From Pigmentiphaga sp. (GTDB lineage: Bacteria; Pseudomonadota; Gammaproteobacteria; Burkholderiales; Burkholderiaceae_B), in contig JALOAI010000006.1 in assembly GCA_023228945.1 (NCBI GenBank), positions 124,001 through 188,000 of the forward strand: DNA of 64,000 nt. Reading direction: 5' to 3'. Made by a program: the position numbers and the translations under genes. Shown in pieces: positions 42,585-50,520 of the stretch; the stretch's first letter is position 1, and every line of letters starts with the position of its first letter. The notes below the pieces were generated by a model that worked only from the letters and a program-made list of their open reading frames with translations, was not told where the DNA came from and did not search any database.

Positions 42585-43979
42585 ATGTCGTCTCCCGCTC
42601 CCCATTCCTCCACCATTCGCAGCAACCCCGAAGGGCTGTCCGCGCCTCAGCGCTATTGGGCCGCCACGGTCCAGTTGTCGTCGATTCTGATGTCGGTGAT
42701 CGACGCCTCGATCGCCAACGTATCATTGCCCACCATCGCGGCGGCGCTGGATGCCAGCCCCGCCGATGCGGTGTGGGTGGTCAACGCCTATAACGTGGTG
42801 CTGCTGGTGGCGTTGCTGCCGCTATCGGCCCTGGGCGACCGCATCGGGTTCCGCAAAGTCTACACCGCCGGTCTGGCGGTGTTTACCTTGGCATCGCTGT
42901 GCTGCGCCCTATCGTCGTCGCTCACCATGCTCACCATGGCCCGGGTGCTGCAAGGCCTGGGTTCGGCGGCGATGATGTCGGTGATGGCCGGCATGATGCG
43001 GCATATCTATCCGCTGCATCTGCTCGGCCGCGGCATCGGTCTCAACGCCATGGTCGTCGGTTCGGGTAGCGCGCTGGGCCCCACCATCAGTTCGGTGGTG
43101 CTGTCGGTGGCCGACTGGCCATGGCTCTTTGCCATCAACATCCCCATTGGCATTGCCGCCTTGCTGGCCTATCGCCTGCTGCCGGAGTCCCGTCCGGTAC
43201 GCACCCGGTTCGATGTGCTCAATGCCGTTCTCAGCGGAGTCATGCTCGTCCTTCTGGTGATCGGGCTCGACCAACTGGCCGCGGCTCCGCTCACGGCGCT
43301 GGCCGCCATCGCCGTCGGCGTCGGCCTGGGCGTGGTGATCTACCGCCGCGCCCGTACCCAGACAACGCCGCTCTGGCCGATCGACCTCTTTCCGATCCGG
43401 GCGTTCTCCTTCGGGATTTCCAGCTGGCTTTTCATGTTCGCGGCGCAAACCGCGGCTTTCATTGCCTTGCCTTTCTATTTCCTGCAGACCTTCGGCCGCG
43501 ACCAAGTTGAAGTGGGCCTGCTGATGACGGCCTGGCCGGTTTGCAGCGTGCTCATGGCGCCGCTCGCGGGGCGCCTCGCCGACCGCTACCGGGCGGCCGT
43601 CCTGTGCCTGGTCGGCTCGGGCCTGCTGTTGCTGGGGCAGCTGCTCCTTCTCAGTCTGTCCGCCCAGGCGAGCGATGCCGCCATCATCGGCGCCCTGATG
43701 GTTTGCGGCGTGGGCTTCGGCTTTTTTCATTCGCCCAATAACCGCAGTATGATCGGCGCCATTCCCATCCAGCGCGTGGGTGCGGCGGGCGGTCTGCAAA
43801 GCACTTCGCGCACGTTCGGCCAGAGCGTGGGAGCCGCGCTGGTGGCGATTTCCTTTGGCCTCAGCGCCACCTACGGGCCCTTCTTCGCGCTGATGATGGC
43901 GGCTTCCTGCACGCTTGTGGTGGTGGCCATCAATCTGGTTCAATGGCGTGGGGATCGCCGGCTGGAACGCGCTGCCTGA
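42585..43979 (+). CDS. MFS transporter, DHA2/EmrB-like drug efflux type
   Basis: A 464-residue inner-membrane H+ antiporter with about 13-14 hydrophobic segments. Motifs: LMSVIDASIANVSLPTIAAAL (antiporter D1 region) near 36-56, LSALGDRIGFRKVY (motif A), RVLQGLGSAAMMSV (motif C-like region) and LAGRLADRYR in the second half. Likely exports toxic organics. The ATG at 42585 is preferred; upstream frame overlaps the adhC terminator. No regulator or membrane-fusion gene is adjacent, so specificity is unknown. Confidence 0.9.
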   Translation: MSSPAPHSSTIRSNPEGLSAPQRYWAATVQLSSILMSVIDASIANVSLPTIAAALDASPADAVWVVNAYNVVLLVALLPLSALGDRIGFRKVYTAGLAVFTLASLCCALSSSLTMLTMARVLQGLGSAAMMSVMAGMMRHIYPLHLLGRGIGLNAMVVGSGSALGPTISSVVLSVADWPWLFAINIPIGIAALLAYRLLPESRPVRTRFDVLNAVLSGVMLVLLVIGLDQLAAAPLTALAAIAVGVGLGVVIYRRARTQTTPLWPIDLFPIRAFSFGISSWLFMFAAQTAAFIALPFYFLQTFGRDQVEVGLLMTAWPVCSVLMAPLAGRLADRYRAAVLCLVGSGLLLLGQLLLLSLSAQASDAAIIGALMVCGVGFGFFHSPNNRSMIGAIPIQRVGAAGGLQSTSRTFGQSVGAALVAISFGLSATYGPFFALMMAASCTLVVVAINLVQWRGDRRLERAA

Positions 43980-44029
43980 TTCCCGGCCACACCGCGCCAG
44001 CCGCTCCGCAATCAGGCGGGGCGCCCCGC

Positions 44030-44425
44030 ATGACGATCATGAGCGATAAAGTACGACTGGATAAATGGTTGTGGGCCGCGCGGTTCTATAAAACCCGCGG
44101 CCTCGCCGTCGATGAGATCGAAAAAGGCCGGGTTCAGGTCAATGACCAGCCGGCCAAGCCGGCGCGCGAGGTTCGGCTTGGCGACCGTATCGCCGTCCGC
44201 CGCGAGGCGGTCACGATCACGGTGATGGTGATGGGCCTGAGCCAGGTGCGCGGCCCCGCGCCGGTTGCGCGACAGCTGTACGAGGAAACCCCCGAGAGCC
44301 TGGCGGCCCGCGAGCAAATGGCGGAACAGCGGCGCCTGGCGCCGGAGCCCGCGCATAGCCTCGACACCGGCAGGCCCACCAAACGCGATCGCCGCGATCT
44401 CGAGCGCTGGCGCCGATCGCACTAA
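44030..44425 (+). CDS. hslR: Heat shock protein 15, S4-domain RNA-binding protein
   Basis: A 131-residue Hsp15 that binds stalled 50S subunits carrying nascent peptidyl-tRNA. The S4 RNA-binding domain lies at about 8-70: VRLDKWLWAARFYKTRGLAVDEIEKGRV, then VQVNDQPAKPAREVRLGDRI. The C-terminal region is basic (PTKRDRRDLERWRR). The ATG at 44030 or 44039 are both possible. It is followed 34 bp later by the carbonic anhydrase gene on the same strand. Confidence 0.93.
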   Translation: MTIMSDKVRLDKWLWAARFYKTRGLAVDEIEKGRVQVNDQPAKPAREVRLGDRIAVRREAVTITVMVMGLSQVRGPAPVARQLYEETPESLAAREQMAEQRRLAPEPAHSLDTGRPTKRDRRDLERWRRSH

Positions 44426-44459
44426 ACTTGCAGTTCGTACCCTCCCACGAGATCCCCTC

Positions 44460-45107
44460 ATGAGTTTCCCCGAACGGTTGACCCAGGGCTACCAGTCCTT
44501 CATGGAAGGACGGTTTGCCGCTAAACAAGATCGCTACCGCAAGCTGGCCGAGGCTGGCCAGAAGCCCGAGATCATGATCATCGGCTGTTGCGATTCCCGC
44601 GTTTCCCCCGAGGCGATCTTCGACGCCGGCCCCGGCGAGCTGTTCGTCGTGCGCAACGTCGCCAATCTGGTTCCGCCTTGCGAAGACGACAGCAGCACCC
44701 TGCATGGCACCAGCGCGGCCATCGAGTTCGCCGTCCAGGCGTTGCGGGTCAAGCATATCGTAGTGCTCGGCCACGCCCATTGCGGCGGCATCCGCGCCGT
44801 GGTCGAACCCGGCAAGCCGCTTTCGCCCGGCAACTTCATCGGCCGCTGGACGTCCCAGATCGCCCACCTGACCCAACAGCTTGAAGAAGCTCCAGGGCTC
44901 GATCTGTTGGCCCGGCTGCGACAGGTCGAGCTGGCGGTGGTCGAACACAGCCTCAAGATGCTGATGACCTTCCCCTGCGTCCGGATCCTGGTCGAACGCG
45001 GCAAGCTGCAGCTTCACGGCGCGTATTTCGGCATCGCCACCGGCCGCCTGCTGGTGCGCGACCCCGCCACCGGCGAGTTCCACACCTGCTCCTCCTTCCC
45101 GTCCTGA
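44460..45107 (+). CDS. Beta-class carbonic anhydrase
   Basis: A 215-residue zinc enzyme interconverting CO2 and bicarbonate. Zinc ligands Cys44, His105 and Cys108 are visible in GCCDSRVSPE and GHAHCGG; the Asp45-Arg47 dyad is intact. GELFVVRNVANLVPP and GTSAAIEFAVQAL are family motifs. Cytoplasmic. It lies between hslR and upp on the same strand with short gaps, possibly one transcript. Confidence 0.95.
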   Translation: MSFPERLTQGYQSFMEGRFAAKQDRYRKLAEAGQKPEIMIIGCCDSRVSPEAIFDAGPGELFVVRNVANLVPPCEDDSSTLHGTSAAIEFAVQALRVKHIVVLGHAHCGGIRAVVEPGKPLSPGNFIGRWTSQIAHLTQQLEEAPGLDLLARLRQVELAVVEHSLKMLMTFPCVRILVERGKLQLHGAYFGIATGRLLVRDPATGEFHTCSSFPS

Positions 45108-45126
45108 GCCACGCTTCTCTCGCGCC

Positions 45127-45768
45127 ATGCCCGTCCACGAAATCCGCCATCCGCTGATCCGCCACAAGCTCGGCCTGATGCGTCGCGCCGATCTCAGCAC
45201 CAAGAGTTTTCGCGAGCTGGCGCAAGAGATCGCCGCCCTGCTCACCTACGAAGCCGCGAAGGATCTACCGCTCGAGCCCTGCGAAGTGCAAGGCTGGAGC
45301 GGCCCGGTCACCGTCGAACGCCTGGCCGGCAAAAAGATTACCGTCGTGCCCATCCTGCGCGCGGGCATCGGTATGCTCGACGGCGTGCTCAGCCTGATAC
45401 CAGGGGCGCGCGTCAGCGTGGTCGGCATCGCCCGCAACGAATCCACCTTGCAGGCGGATACCTACCTCGAGCGCCTGGTGGGCGAGCTCGACCAGCGGCA
45501 AGCCTTGATCGTCGACCCCATGCTGGCCACGGCGGGTTCCATGATCGCCACCATCGACCTGCTCAAGCAGGCCGGCTGCCGCGAGATCCGCGCCCTGGTA
45601 CTGGTGGCCGCGCCCGAGGGGGTACGGCGGGTTACTGAAGCGCATCCCGAGGTCGCCATCTATACCGCCTCGATCGACGAGCGGCTGAACGAGCACGGTT
45701 ATATCATCCCCGGCCTGGGCGACGCGGGCGACCGGATTTTCGGGACCAAGCAGAAGCTGGTGGATTGA
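45127..45768 (+). CDS. upp: Uracil phosphoribosyltransferase
   Basis: A 213-residue salvage enzyme making UMP from uracil and PRPP. Motifs: HPLIRHKLGLMRR near the N-terminus, VPILRAGIGMLDG, the PRPP loop LIVDPMLATAGSMIATIDLL and the uracil-binding C-terminal YIIPGLGDAGDRIFGTK. Usual family length. It ends 4 bp before the antitoxin-like gene, where base composition and gene type change to toxin-antitoxin modules. Confidence 0.97.
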   Translation: MPVHEIRHPLIRHKLGLMRRADLSTKSFRELAQEIAALLTYEAAKDLPLEPCEVQGWSGPVTVERLAGKKITVVPILRAGIGMLDGVLSLIPGARVSVVGIARNESTLQADTYLERLVGELDQRQALIVDPMLATAGSMIATIDLLKQAGCREIRALVLVAAPEGVRRVTEAHPEVAIYTASIDERLNEHGYIIPGLGDAGDRIFGTKQKLVD

Positions 45769-45772
45769 CCAC

Positions 45773-46096
45773 GTGCCAAAGCGCAAGGCCCGCAGCACCG
45801 AGCCGCGCCGCTTCGGCAATCCGTTGTCAGCGTTGAACGTGTTGCGTGAAATTGGCATTACGGTAGGTCACTTCGACGCGAGTGAATATGACCCGACCAA
45901 GAAGGAACAGGACGCGGGCAACCGGGGCAGGGCAAACGCCATGCGCGGAGCGCACGAAGCTGCCGCCTATAACCAGTGGCTAGCCGGCGAGATTCAGGCA
46001 TCCATTGACGACCCTCGGCCGAGCATCCCTCACGATGAAGTCATGGCCGAGATGAACGCCGACATTGCGGCCCTGCCAACGAAAAAACGCGCATGA
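45773..46096 (+). CDS. Type II antitoxin-like protein (stability determinant / PaaA type)
   Basis: A 107-residue protein if read from the GTG at 45773; an internal ATG at 45941 would give only the 51-residue C-terminal part. The C-terminal half (AAYNQWLAGEIQASIDDPRPSIPHDEVMAEM, split here as two blocks around residues 63-95) resembles PaaA/stability-determinant antitoxins that wrap ParE toxins. The N-terminal half is less familiar but Arg/Lys-rich and could bind DNA. It overlaps the ParE-like toxin gene by 4 nt. No good ribosome binding site is seen for the GTG. Confidence 0.72.
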   Translation: MPKRKARSTEPRRFGNPLSALNVLREIGITVGHFDASEYDPTKKEQDAGNRGRANAMRGAHEAAAYNQWLAGEIQASIDDPRPSIPHDEVMAEMNADIAALPTKKRA

Positions 46097-46395
46097 CAGC
46101 CAGGCCTTACCGCATTGAGTGGCGGCCTATGGCACGCGAGGACTTGCGGGCCATCGTGCGCTCTATCGGCAAGGACAATCCGACGTGGGCCAAGAGCTTC
46201 GGCCAGGATCTGCGCGACAAGACCAAGCTGCTTGCAAAGCATCCAGAGCTTGGCCGCCAGGGGCGGCCGGGCTTGCCAGAGTGGCTGCGCGAGCTGGTCG
46301 TACATCCGAACTACATCGTTTTTCATCGTGTGCTGACCGAGGCCCGCACCGTCGAGATTCTGAGGGTGAAGCACGCGGCGCAGCAAACGCCGTGA
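46093..46395 (+). CDS. ParE/RelE-superfamily toxin
   Basis: A 100-residue toxin of the ParE type. Motifs: YRIEWRPMAREDLRAIV at the N-terminus, PELGRQGRPGLPEWLRELVVHPNYIVFHRV and EILRVKHAAQQ at the end, all as in ParE family members acting on gyrase or, in RelE relatives, on mRNA. It overlaps the antitoxin gene (ATGA, 46093-46096), the usual antitoxin-first arrangement. A few arginines of the C-terminal strand are retained, so activity is plausible. Confidence 0.9.
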   Translation: MTARPYRIEWRPMAREDLRAIVRSIGKDNPTWAKSFGQDLRDKTKLLAKHPELGRQGRPGLPEWLRELVVHPNYIVFHRVLTEARTVEILRVKHAAQQTP

Positions 46396-46437
46396 TAATC
46401 AACCCCGGCGCGCTCACGCCTCGATGTATGACTCTAT

Positions 46438-46455
46438 ATCAAAATTACATTTGAT
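46438..46455. promoter_or_regulatory. Candidate HipB operator 1
   Basis: Perfect palindrome ATCAAA-N6-TTTGAT in the AT-rich region before the HipB gene, about 73 bp upstream of a second similar palindrome. A third lone ATCAAA half-site is at 46468-46473. Confidence 0.55.
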
Positions 46456-46508
46456 CCATTTCTATAGATCAAACTGTCTTCACAAGCGGTCTTATGATAT
46501 GTTATTAC

Positions 46509-46531
46509 GCATCAAATCAAGATTTTGATGC
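46509..46531. promoter_or_regulatory. Candidate HipB operator 2
   Basis: Inverted repeat GCATCAAA-N7-TTTGATGC. It shares the ATCAAA...TTTGAT arms with operator 1 and contains the ATG at 46528, which argues that translation of hipB starts at the next ATG, 46549. Confidence 0.55.
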
Positions 46532-46548
46532 AAAATAGCATATCGATC

Positions 46549-46902
46549 ATGAGCTACGATCTTGAGGATTTCGCTGAGCGTTTGCGAGAGGCGCGCAACG
46601 CCAAGCACCTCAGTCAGCGCGAGTTAAGCAAGCTGGCCGGGGTACCGCAAGCGCATATCTCCCGCATTGAAAGCAAGCAGGTGGATCTGCGACTCTCCAG
46701 CCTCATCGCCATCGCCAACGCGCTGGACCTGGAAGTCACGCTCGTTCCACGCCAAGCCCTACCGGCGGTGCAGTCGATAGCGCGCCAGGCCGCCAAGAAG
46801 ATGACGGCGTTGCGCAATCAGGTCCTGCGTGCGCCCTCGCAGCAGGAATCCACCACGCCGGCCAAGCCCGCCTATTCCCTGGATGAAGAGGACGATCAAT
46901 AA
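46549..46902 (+). CDS. hipB: HipB-like XRE-family antitoxin/repressor
   Basis: A 117-residue helix-turn-helix protein from the ATG at 46549; an ATG seven codons earlier (46528) lies inside an operator palindrome. The HTH spans about residues 7-66 (LREARNAKHLSQRELSKLAGVPQ, then AHISRIESKQVDLRLSSL). The C-terminal 40 residues are flexible and charged. HipB neutralises the HipA kinase and represses the operon. Its stop overlaps the hipA start by 1 nt. Confidence 0.9.
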   Translation: MSYDLEDFAERLREARNAKHLSQRELSKLAGVPQAHISRIESKQVDLRLSSLIAIANALDLEVTLVPRQALPAVQSIARQAAKKMTALRNQVLRAPSQQESTTPAKPAYSLDEEDDQ

Positions 46903-48131
46903 TGGCAGACGTTTCCACCCTGATTGTCCAGCTCTACAACACGCCCGTCGGCACGCTCACCCAGGTCGGCGGCGAACGCACCTTGTTTGCGTTCAACGAG
47001 GCTTACATCCATGATCCGGCCAGGCCAGTTCTGAGCTTGAGCTTCAAGGATGCGTTCGGCCAGCTGCTCACCGACTTTGCTCCGACCCGCGGCAAACTGC
47101 TGCCCTTTTTTTCCAACCTACTGCCCGAGGGGCATCTGCGGCAATATCTGGCCAGCATGGCGGGAGTGCATCCGGAACGGGAGTTCTTTTTACTGTGGGT
47201 GCTCGGCCAGGATCTGCCTGGCGCCATCACCGTGACCACCGATGGCAATCATGCATGGCCGAATGCCTCCCATAGAGATCCGTCCGAAGGGAGCGTGCCA
47301 ACCACCGTTGAACATGTCTTGCATTTCTCGCTGGCCGGTGTGCAGCTGAAATTCTCCGCCGTCAGAAGCGCCCTGGGTGGCCTGACGATCCCCACCCGGG
47401 GCATTGGAGGACAGTGGATCGTTAAATTGCCGTCACGGGATTTCAAGCAGGTGCCTGAAAACGAATTCTCCATGATGTCGCTGGCCAAGATGGTGGGCAT
47501 TGACGTTCCCGCCATTGATCTGGTCGACGTGTCCTCTATTGGCAACCTGCCTGAGGGCATGCATCACTTGGGCGGCAAAGCATTCATCATCGAGCGCTTT
47601 GACCGCACGGACGACGGCCAACGTATCCACACCGAGGACTTCGCCCAGGTCTTCGGTGTGTATCCGCACGCCAAATACGAGAAAGCCAGTTACCGCAGCC
47701 TGGCCAGAGTCATTGCGGCCGAATCGGGGGATGAGGACATTGCCGAATTCATCCGGCGCGCCACCTTCAATGTCCTCATTGGCAATGGCGACATGCACTT
47801 GAAAAACTGGTCGCTCATCTACCGTGATCGGCAGCGTGCCGAGCTGGCGCCCGCGTACGACTTCGTGTCCACCATTACCTACATTCCGAACGATAAGTCC
47901 GCCCTGAACTTCAGCCGCAGCAAGGCATTTGCGGACTACACCGTCGACGAACTCCATCACTTGGCCGCCAAGGCCGCCCTACCCCGCAAACGGGTACTGG
48001 ACGTGGCCCGGGAAACCGTTGCGCTTTTCATGCAGCGCTGGGCAAGCGAAAAGCATCACCTGCCCATGAGCGCAGACATTCGGTTCGCCATCGACAGGCA
48101 CCTCGCCACGCTGCCGATCGCGGCTGTCTAG
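46902..48131 (+). CDS. hipA: HipA-family Ser/Thr kinase toxin
   Basis: A 409-residue HipA-type kinase; E. coli HipA phosphorylates glutamyl-tRNA synthetase and causes growth arrest and persistence. An N-terminal subdomain (LPFFSNLLPEGHLRQYLA at 67-84) precedes the core with Ser143 in HFSLAGVQLKFSAV, matching the autophosphorylated Ser150 loop of E. coli. The catalytic loop GNGDMHLKNW has Asp297 and Asn302, and the metal-binding Asp is about 320 in AYDF. All kinase residues look intact. Coupled to hipB (TAATG). No transfer gene is visible nearby. Confidence 0.93.
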   Translation: MADVSTLIVQLYNTPVGTLTQVGGERTLFAFNEAYIHDPARPVLSLSFKDAFGQLLTDFAPTRGKLLPFFSNLLPEGHLRQYLASMAGVHPEREFFLLWVLGQDLPGAITVTTDGNHAWPNASHRDPSEGSVPTTVEHVLHFSLAGVQLKFSAVRSALGGLTIPTRGIGGQWIVKLPSRDFKQVPENEFSMMSLAKMVGIDVPAIDLVDVSSIGNLPEGMHHLGGKAFIIERFDRTDDGQRIHTEDFAQVFGVYPHAKYEKASYRSLARVIAAESGDEDIAEFIRRATFNVLIGNGDMHLKNWSLIYRDRQRAELAPAYDFVSTITYIPNDKSALNFSRSKAFADYTVDELHHLAAKAALPRKRVLDVARETVALFMQRWASEKHHLPMSADIRFAIDRHLATLPIAAV

Positions 48132-48229
48132 GGGCGCCTTTTCTACCCCCCAAGCTCCTGGGATGCGCCACCCCCCACCCGCTCATCAACACAATGATTT
48201 GTGCCTTGATCAGCCTCATGGAAGCTCCC

Positions 48230-49081
48230 TCAAGGCTGATAAGCGCCAATGAAGATCGACGGATCCACGCGCGCGTCGTTCAGGCTTACGTTCCAGTGCA
48301 GGTGCGGCCCCGTGGCCCGGCCCGTGGCGCCCACCTTGCCCAGCACTTGTCCACGCTGCAGGCGGTCGCCCACCGCCACGTCGATGGCGGACAAATGGCA
48401 GAACATGCTGATCAGGCCTTGGCCGTGATCCACGAACACCGTTTTGCCGTTGAAGAAATAATCGCCCACCAGAATCACTTCGCCCGCGGCCGGCGCCTTG
48501 ATCGGCGTGCCGGCCGGCGCGGCGAAATCCAGGCCCGAATGCGGGTTGCGTTCCTGGCCATTGAAGAAGCGGCGTAACCCGAAAGGGCTGGACAGGCGGC
48601 CTTCCACCGGGCGATCAAAATGGACGTTGCTTGGCGTGCCCGGCGTAAAGCGCCGATAGGCCTCCCGCTGCTCCGCCAGTTCGCGCGCGATGCGGCGCTG
48701 GTCGTCGGGATTGGGATTGATCTGGCGCTGGTTCTTGAGCGTGATGTGCTGTTCGCGATAGTGCCGGCCATCCACCTCGAAGCCGATTCGCTGCCGACCC
48801 TGCCCCGGAACTTCCGCCACCAGGCTCTGCTTACCGGGCTTGATAGCCAGCGGCACGCCCACCACCGCGATCCAGCGCTGGCCTTCTTCATGGAGCACCA
48901 GCACGGGCTTATCCTGAAACCACGCCCGAGGCGGCTCCTCGCCCTGACTCAGCGGCACCACCGCCACCCCGCCCGGCACCGGCCGATCGAGCAGGCGCGT
49001 CATGAAACCTTCGGCATGCGCCAGCGCGGCGGCCAGACCCAGCGCCAGCGTGAATACCCAACTCGCAAAACCTCGCAACAC
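48230..49081 (-). CDS. M23-family zinc metallopeptidase
   Basis: A 283-residue LytM/M23 endopeptidase, exported, with a signal peptide ending AHA at about residue 23. A middle coiled region rich in Gln and Arg (QRRIARELAEQREAYRRF) precedes the LytM domain with zinc/catalytic motifs NPHSGLDFAAP (HxxxD) and GPHLHWNV (HxH). Such enzymes cleave peptidoglycan cross-links. The start is a GTG at 49081 with GGGAGAG upstream. Single gene convergent with hipA. Confidence 0.92.
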   Translation of the reverse strand: MLRGFASWVFTLALGLAAALAHAEGFMTRLLDRPVPGGVAVVPLSQGEEPPRAWFQDKPVLVLHEEGQRWIAVVGVPLAIKPGKQSLVAEVPGQGRQRIGFEVDGRHYREQHITLKNQRQINPNPDDQRRIARELAEQREAYRRFTPGTPSNVHFDRPVEGRLSSPFGLRRFFNGQERNPHSGLDFAAPAGTPIKAPAAGEVILVGDYFFNGKTVFVDHGQGLISMFCHLSAIDVAVGDRLQRGQVLGKVGATGRATGPHLHWNVSLNDARVDPSIFIGAYQP

Positions 49082-49439
49082 GGATTTCTCTCCCTTTTTC
49101 CGGCACCGAGCACGCGGCCACGCGTAAACCGCGTCTGCTCATCGTCCGCCCGGCGCTCGAAGTCGCCATGCCCGACCGTTCTGCTTCAAGCCTCAATCGA
49201 AAGAAGGCCGGCCGGAAGCAAACGCCATGATATCGGAGAGCGGGCGCTACGGTGGCCAGCAAAGCCGAGCGTAACGAAAGCATCAGGTTCTCCATACCGG
49301 AATGGCGGTTGGCACGGTTATGATGGCCATGCGAGAAAGCTTCGTGACATCGGCAGCCCCACACCGCCGTTTGCCGCCGCCCCGCGGAGGGGGGATAATG
49401 GAACTTTTGCCCGGGGCGCCGCGAGCGCCGCACAATCTC
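49082..49439. other. Intergenic region upstream of argC
   Basis: 358 bp without a convincing gene. A possible sigma-70 promoter for argC is TTTGCC (49370-49375) - 18 bp - GATAAT (49394-49399). No ARG-box-like palindrome was recognised. In-frame upstream ATGs exist for argC but the conserved protein starts at 49440. Confidence 0.4.
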
Positions 49440-50504
49440 ATGGCAACTGCACCCGCTACCCCCATCCAGGTCGGCATCGTCGGCGGCACCGGCTACACCG
49501 GGGTCGAACTCCTGCGTTTGCTGGCCCAGCATCCCAGCGTCCAGCTTCGGGCCATCACCTCCCGCAAAGAAGACGGCATGCCCGTGGCCGAGATGTATCC
49601 CAGCCTGCGCGGCCGGGTCGATCTCGCGTTTTCCCATCCCGATAACGCCTCGCTCGCCGATTGCGACGTCGTCTTCTTCGCCACGCCGCACGGCGTGGCC
49701 ATGGCGCAGGCCGAGTCCCTGCTTGCCGCCGGCGTCAAGATCATCGATCTCGCGGCCGACTTCCGCCTGCAGGATCTCGCCAGTTTCGAGCAGTGGTACA
49801 AAATGCCGCACGCCTGCCCGCAGATCCTGCGCGAGGCCGTCTATGGCTTGCCCGAACTGCATCGCGAGGCCATCGCCAAGGCGCGCGTGGTGGGCAATCC
49901 GGGCTGCTATCCCACCACCGTGGCCTTGGGCCTGGCGCCCTTGCTGGAAAACGGCGGCCGCCTGATCGATACCCAAACCCTGATCGCCGACTGCAAGTCG
50001 GGCGTCACCGGCGCGGGCCGCAAGGCCGAAGTCGGCATGCTCTATTCCGAAGTCTCCGATTCCTTCAAGGCTTATGGCGTGGCCGGCCACCGCCATCATC
50101 CCGAGATCGTCGAGCAGTTGCAGGCGCTGCGTGGCGGCCCGGTGGGCCTGACCTTCGTGCCCCACCTCACGCCCATGGTGCGCGGCATGCACTCCACGCT
50201 GTATGCCCGCCTCACGCCCGAGGGCCGCGACACCGATTTCCAGGCCTTGTTCGAGCAGCGCTATGCCAACGATGCCTTCGTCGACGTCATGCCGGCCGGC
50301 AGCACGCCGGAAACCCGCTCCGTACGCGCGTCCAACATGATCCGCATTGCGGTGCACCGTCCCAACAATGGCGACCAACTCGTGGTGCTGGTGATCCAGG
50401 ACAACCTCGTCAAGGGAGCCTCCGGCCAAGCCGTACAGAACATGAACATCATGTTCGGGCTCCCCGAAACCACCGGTCTCCAACACATCGCGGTACTTCC
50501 CTGA
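49440..50504 (+). CDS. argC: N-acetyl-gamma-glutamyl-phosphate reductase
   Basis: A 354-residue NADPH-dependent enzyme of arginine biosynthesis reducing N-acetylglutamyl phosphate to the semialdehyde. The Rossmann motif VGIVGGTGYTGVELLRLL lies at residues 11-28, the active-site cysteine in GNPGCYPT at about 159, and the C-terminal block KGASGQAVQNMNIMFG is diagnostic. It is followed 16 bp later by the DUF6776-like gene and then erpA, an arrangement common in Burkholderiales. The start at 49440 gives the usual N-terminus. Confidence 0.96.
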   Translation: MATAPATPIQVGIVGGTGYTGVELLRLLAQHPSVQLRAITSRKEDGMPVAEMYPSLRGRVDLAFSHPDNASLADCDVVFFATPHGVAMAQAESLLAAGVKIIDLAADFRLQDLASFEQWYKMPHACPQILREAVYGLPELHREAIAKARVVGNPGCYPTTVALGLAPLLENGGRLIDTQTLIADCKSGVTGAGRKAEVGMLYSEVSDSFKAYGVAGHRHHPEIVEQLQALRGGPVGLTFVPHLTPMVRGMHSTLYARLTPEGRDTDFQALFEQRYANDAFVDVMPAGSTPETRSVRASNMIRIAVHRPNNGDQLVVLVIQDNLVKGASGQAVQNMNIMFGLPETTGLQHIAVLP

Positions 50505-50520
50505 CCGCCCCTGCCGCCTC

